Shown here: positions 8,416 through 8,907 of the stretch, piece after piece | How the letters are laid out: each line of letters opens with the position of its first letter | Position numbering within the stretch: the first letter of the stretch is position 1 | Assembly: GCA_003501665.1 (NCBI GenBank) | Contig: DNOQ01000218.1 | Location: 1-8,907 of the forward strand | Source of the DNA: Bacteroidales bacterium | GTDB lineage: Bacteria; Bacteroidota; Bacteroidia; Bacteroidales; VadinHA17 | Direction: 5' to 3' | Length of the DNA: 8,907 nt | Position numbers and translations under genes: made by a program | The notes under the pieces: model-generated | The model's database searches: none | The model's input: the letters and a program-made list of their open reading frames with translations, nothing else | Told to the model about the DNA's origin: nothing

Positions 8416-8436
8416 GGTTTTATATCGGATTTATAT
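8416..8436. repeat. Direct repeat with 11-bp period
   Basis: GGTTTTATAT (8416-8425) is repeated as GGATTTATAT (8427-8436), matching at nine of ten bases with starts 11 bp apart, about one helical turn. Such phasing is common in activator or repressor sites upstream of promoters, here about 83 bp before the + strand start. The low complexity of the AT part leaves chance as a real alternative. Confidence 0.3.
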
Positions 8437-8518
8437 TTTACAATAAAATAACGTGGTGAGCGGTTGATATTTTAATATTTTGTATAATTAAAACCTGAAA
8501 GACTGAAAACCCATTCCC

Positions 8519-8907
8519 ATGAACAGACCTATTTTGATTAAAAATCTGCAGGCCTTCACGGGGCAGATCCCGGATGTGTTGATAATAGGCGGGGGAGCCA
8601 CGGGACTCGGGATCGCTGTTGATGCTATAACAAGAGGGTATAAAACTGTTCTGCTTGAAAAATCAGATTTTGCCAAAGGGACTTCATCACGGAGCACAAA
8701 ACTTGTACATGGCGGGGTGAGATACCTTGCACAGGGTGATATCTTTCTTGTGACAGAAGCCCTTCATGAGAGGGGAATTATGCTTAAAAATGCACCTCAT
8801 CTGACCCATAATCAGGAGTTCATTATCCCTGCTTATTCATTGTGGGATGTGATCCTGTATACTGCAGGACTGAAATTCTATGATATCCTGTCGGGAAGAC
8901 TGAGCCT
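8519..8907 (+). CDS. glpD: FAD-dependent glycerol-3-phosphate dehydrogenase, 3' end missing
   Basis: The frame opens with ATG at 8519, the first ATG after an in-frame TGA at 8504, and runs off the window; 129 complete codons are visible of a protein usually about 500-560 residues long. The N-terminus holds the FAD-binding Rossmann motif PDVLIIGGGATGLG (18-31), the acidic residue at the end of the second strand (LLEKSDF, Glu47) and the family signature GTSSRSTKLVHGGVRYL (54-70). It continues with ALHERGIMLKNAPHL (81-95) and the Pro/Tyr-rich segment typical of GlpD/GlpA. Family knowledge: it oxidises sn-glycerol 3-phosphate to dihydroxyacetone phosphate at the inner face of the cytoplasmic membrane and passes electrons to quinone. 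There is no signal peptide, as expected. It is transcribed away from the susC operon and is probably functionally independent. GlpD versus GlpA cannot be settled without the C-terminus and downstream genes. Confidence 0.93.
   Translation, partial: MNRPILIKNLQAFTGQIPDVLIIGGGATGLGIAVDAITRGYKTVLLEKSDFAKGTSSRSTKLVHGGVRYLAQGDIFLVTEALHERGIMLKNAPHLTHNQEFIIPAYSLWDVILYTAGLKFYDILSGRLS

Larger units (their letters stand above)
8268..8518. promoter_or_regulatory. Divergent intergenic region between susC and the glycerol-3-phosphate dehydrogenase gene
   Basis: This 251-bp, strongly AT-rich gap must hold the promoters for both divergent genes. I see no credible ORF in it. It contains an imperfect dyad, a phased direct repeat and a small AT-rich inverted repeat (TATTTTA 8434-8440 with TAAAATA 8444-8450). 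No clear Shine-Dalgarno sequence precedes either start, which is usual in Bacteroidota. A TATAAT at 8483-8488 lies about 30 bp before the + strand start, but the primary sigma factor of this phylum prefers TAnnTTTG, so this could be chance. Confidence 0.6.

Noticed and set aside
8268..8518. Small RNA, riboswitch or mobile-element end in the divergent gap
   Set aside because: No GC-rich stem with a T-run, no known riboswitch core and no terminal inverted repeat or target duplication could be seen.
8488..8697. 69-residue - strand open frame overlapping the start of the glycerol-3-phosphate dehydrogenase gene
   Set aside because: The + strand translation matches the FAD-binding signature very well, so the antisense frame is a shadow.
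1..8907. Defence system, CRISPR array, phage or transposon content
   Set aside because: All genes fit a glycan-uptake locus with metabolic neighbours; I found no spacer-repeat pattern, transposase, integrase or tRNA-associated attachment site.

Overview
The window looks like a chromosomal fragment of a Bacteroidota (Bacteroidetes) bacterium. The main reason is an adjacent SusC/SusD outer-membrane pair, which is a hallmark of that phylum. Supporting signs are lipoproteins with lipoboxes followed by short charged stretches, AT-rich gaps between genes, and the lack of clear Shine-Dalgarno sequences before the starts. The sequence alone does not fix a genus.

Layout from left to right: (1) 1-834, + strand, the 3' part of a lactonase-family seven-bladed beta-propeller gene (6-phosphogluconolactonase-like), cut by the window edge. 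(2) 838-3255, - strand, an 805-residue lipoprotein with two alpha/beta-hydrolase (esterase) domains in tandem; its stop lies 3 bp from the stop of the converging lactonase gene. (3) 3316-3349, a strong Rho-independent terminator oriented for the - strand, directly after susD. (4) 3362-5134, - strand, a SusD/RagB glycan-binding lipoprotein. (5) 5169-8267, - strand, a SusC/RagA TonB-linked outer-membrane transporter. (6) 8268-8518, a 251-bp AT-rich divergent intergenic region with a dyad and a helically phased direct repeat. (7) 8519-8907, + strand, the 5' end of an FAD-dependent glycerol-3-phosphate dehydrogenase gene, running off the window.

The - strand genes read in the order susC, susD, tandem esterase. 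This fits a small polysaccharide utilization locus. SusD and SusC would bind and import an oligosaccharide using TonB energy, and the lipid-anchored esterase would remove ester groups, possibly uronate esters because its first domain resembles carbohydrate esterase family 15. No glycoside hydrolase, polysaccharide lyase, ECF sigma/anti-sigma pair or hybrid two-component regulator lies in the window, so the substrate cannot be named. The lactonase and glycerol-3-phosphate dehydrogenase are probably neighbours on other transcripts, although a lactonase next to an esterase could be a metabolic link.

I saw no mobile element, CRISPR array, RNA gene, defence system or toxin-antitoxin module. The most unusual points are the tandem esterase, whose second domain lacks the expected catalytic histidine, and the terminator that separates it from susCD. 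No gene-free stretch exceeds 300 bases.
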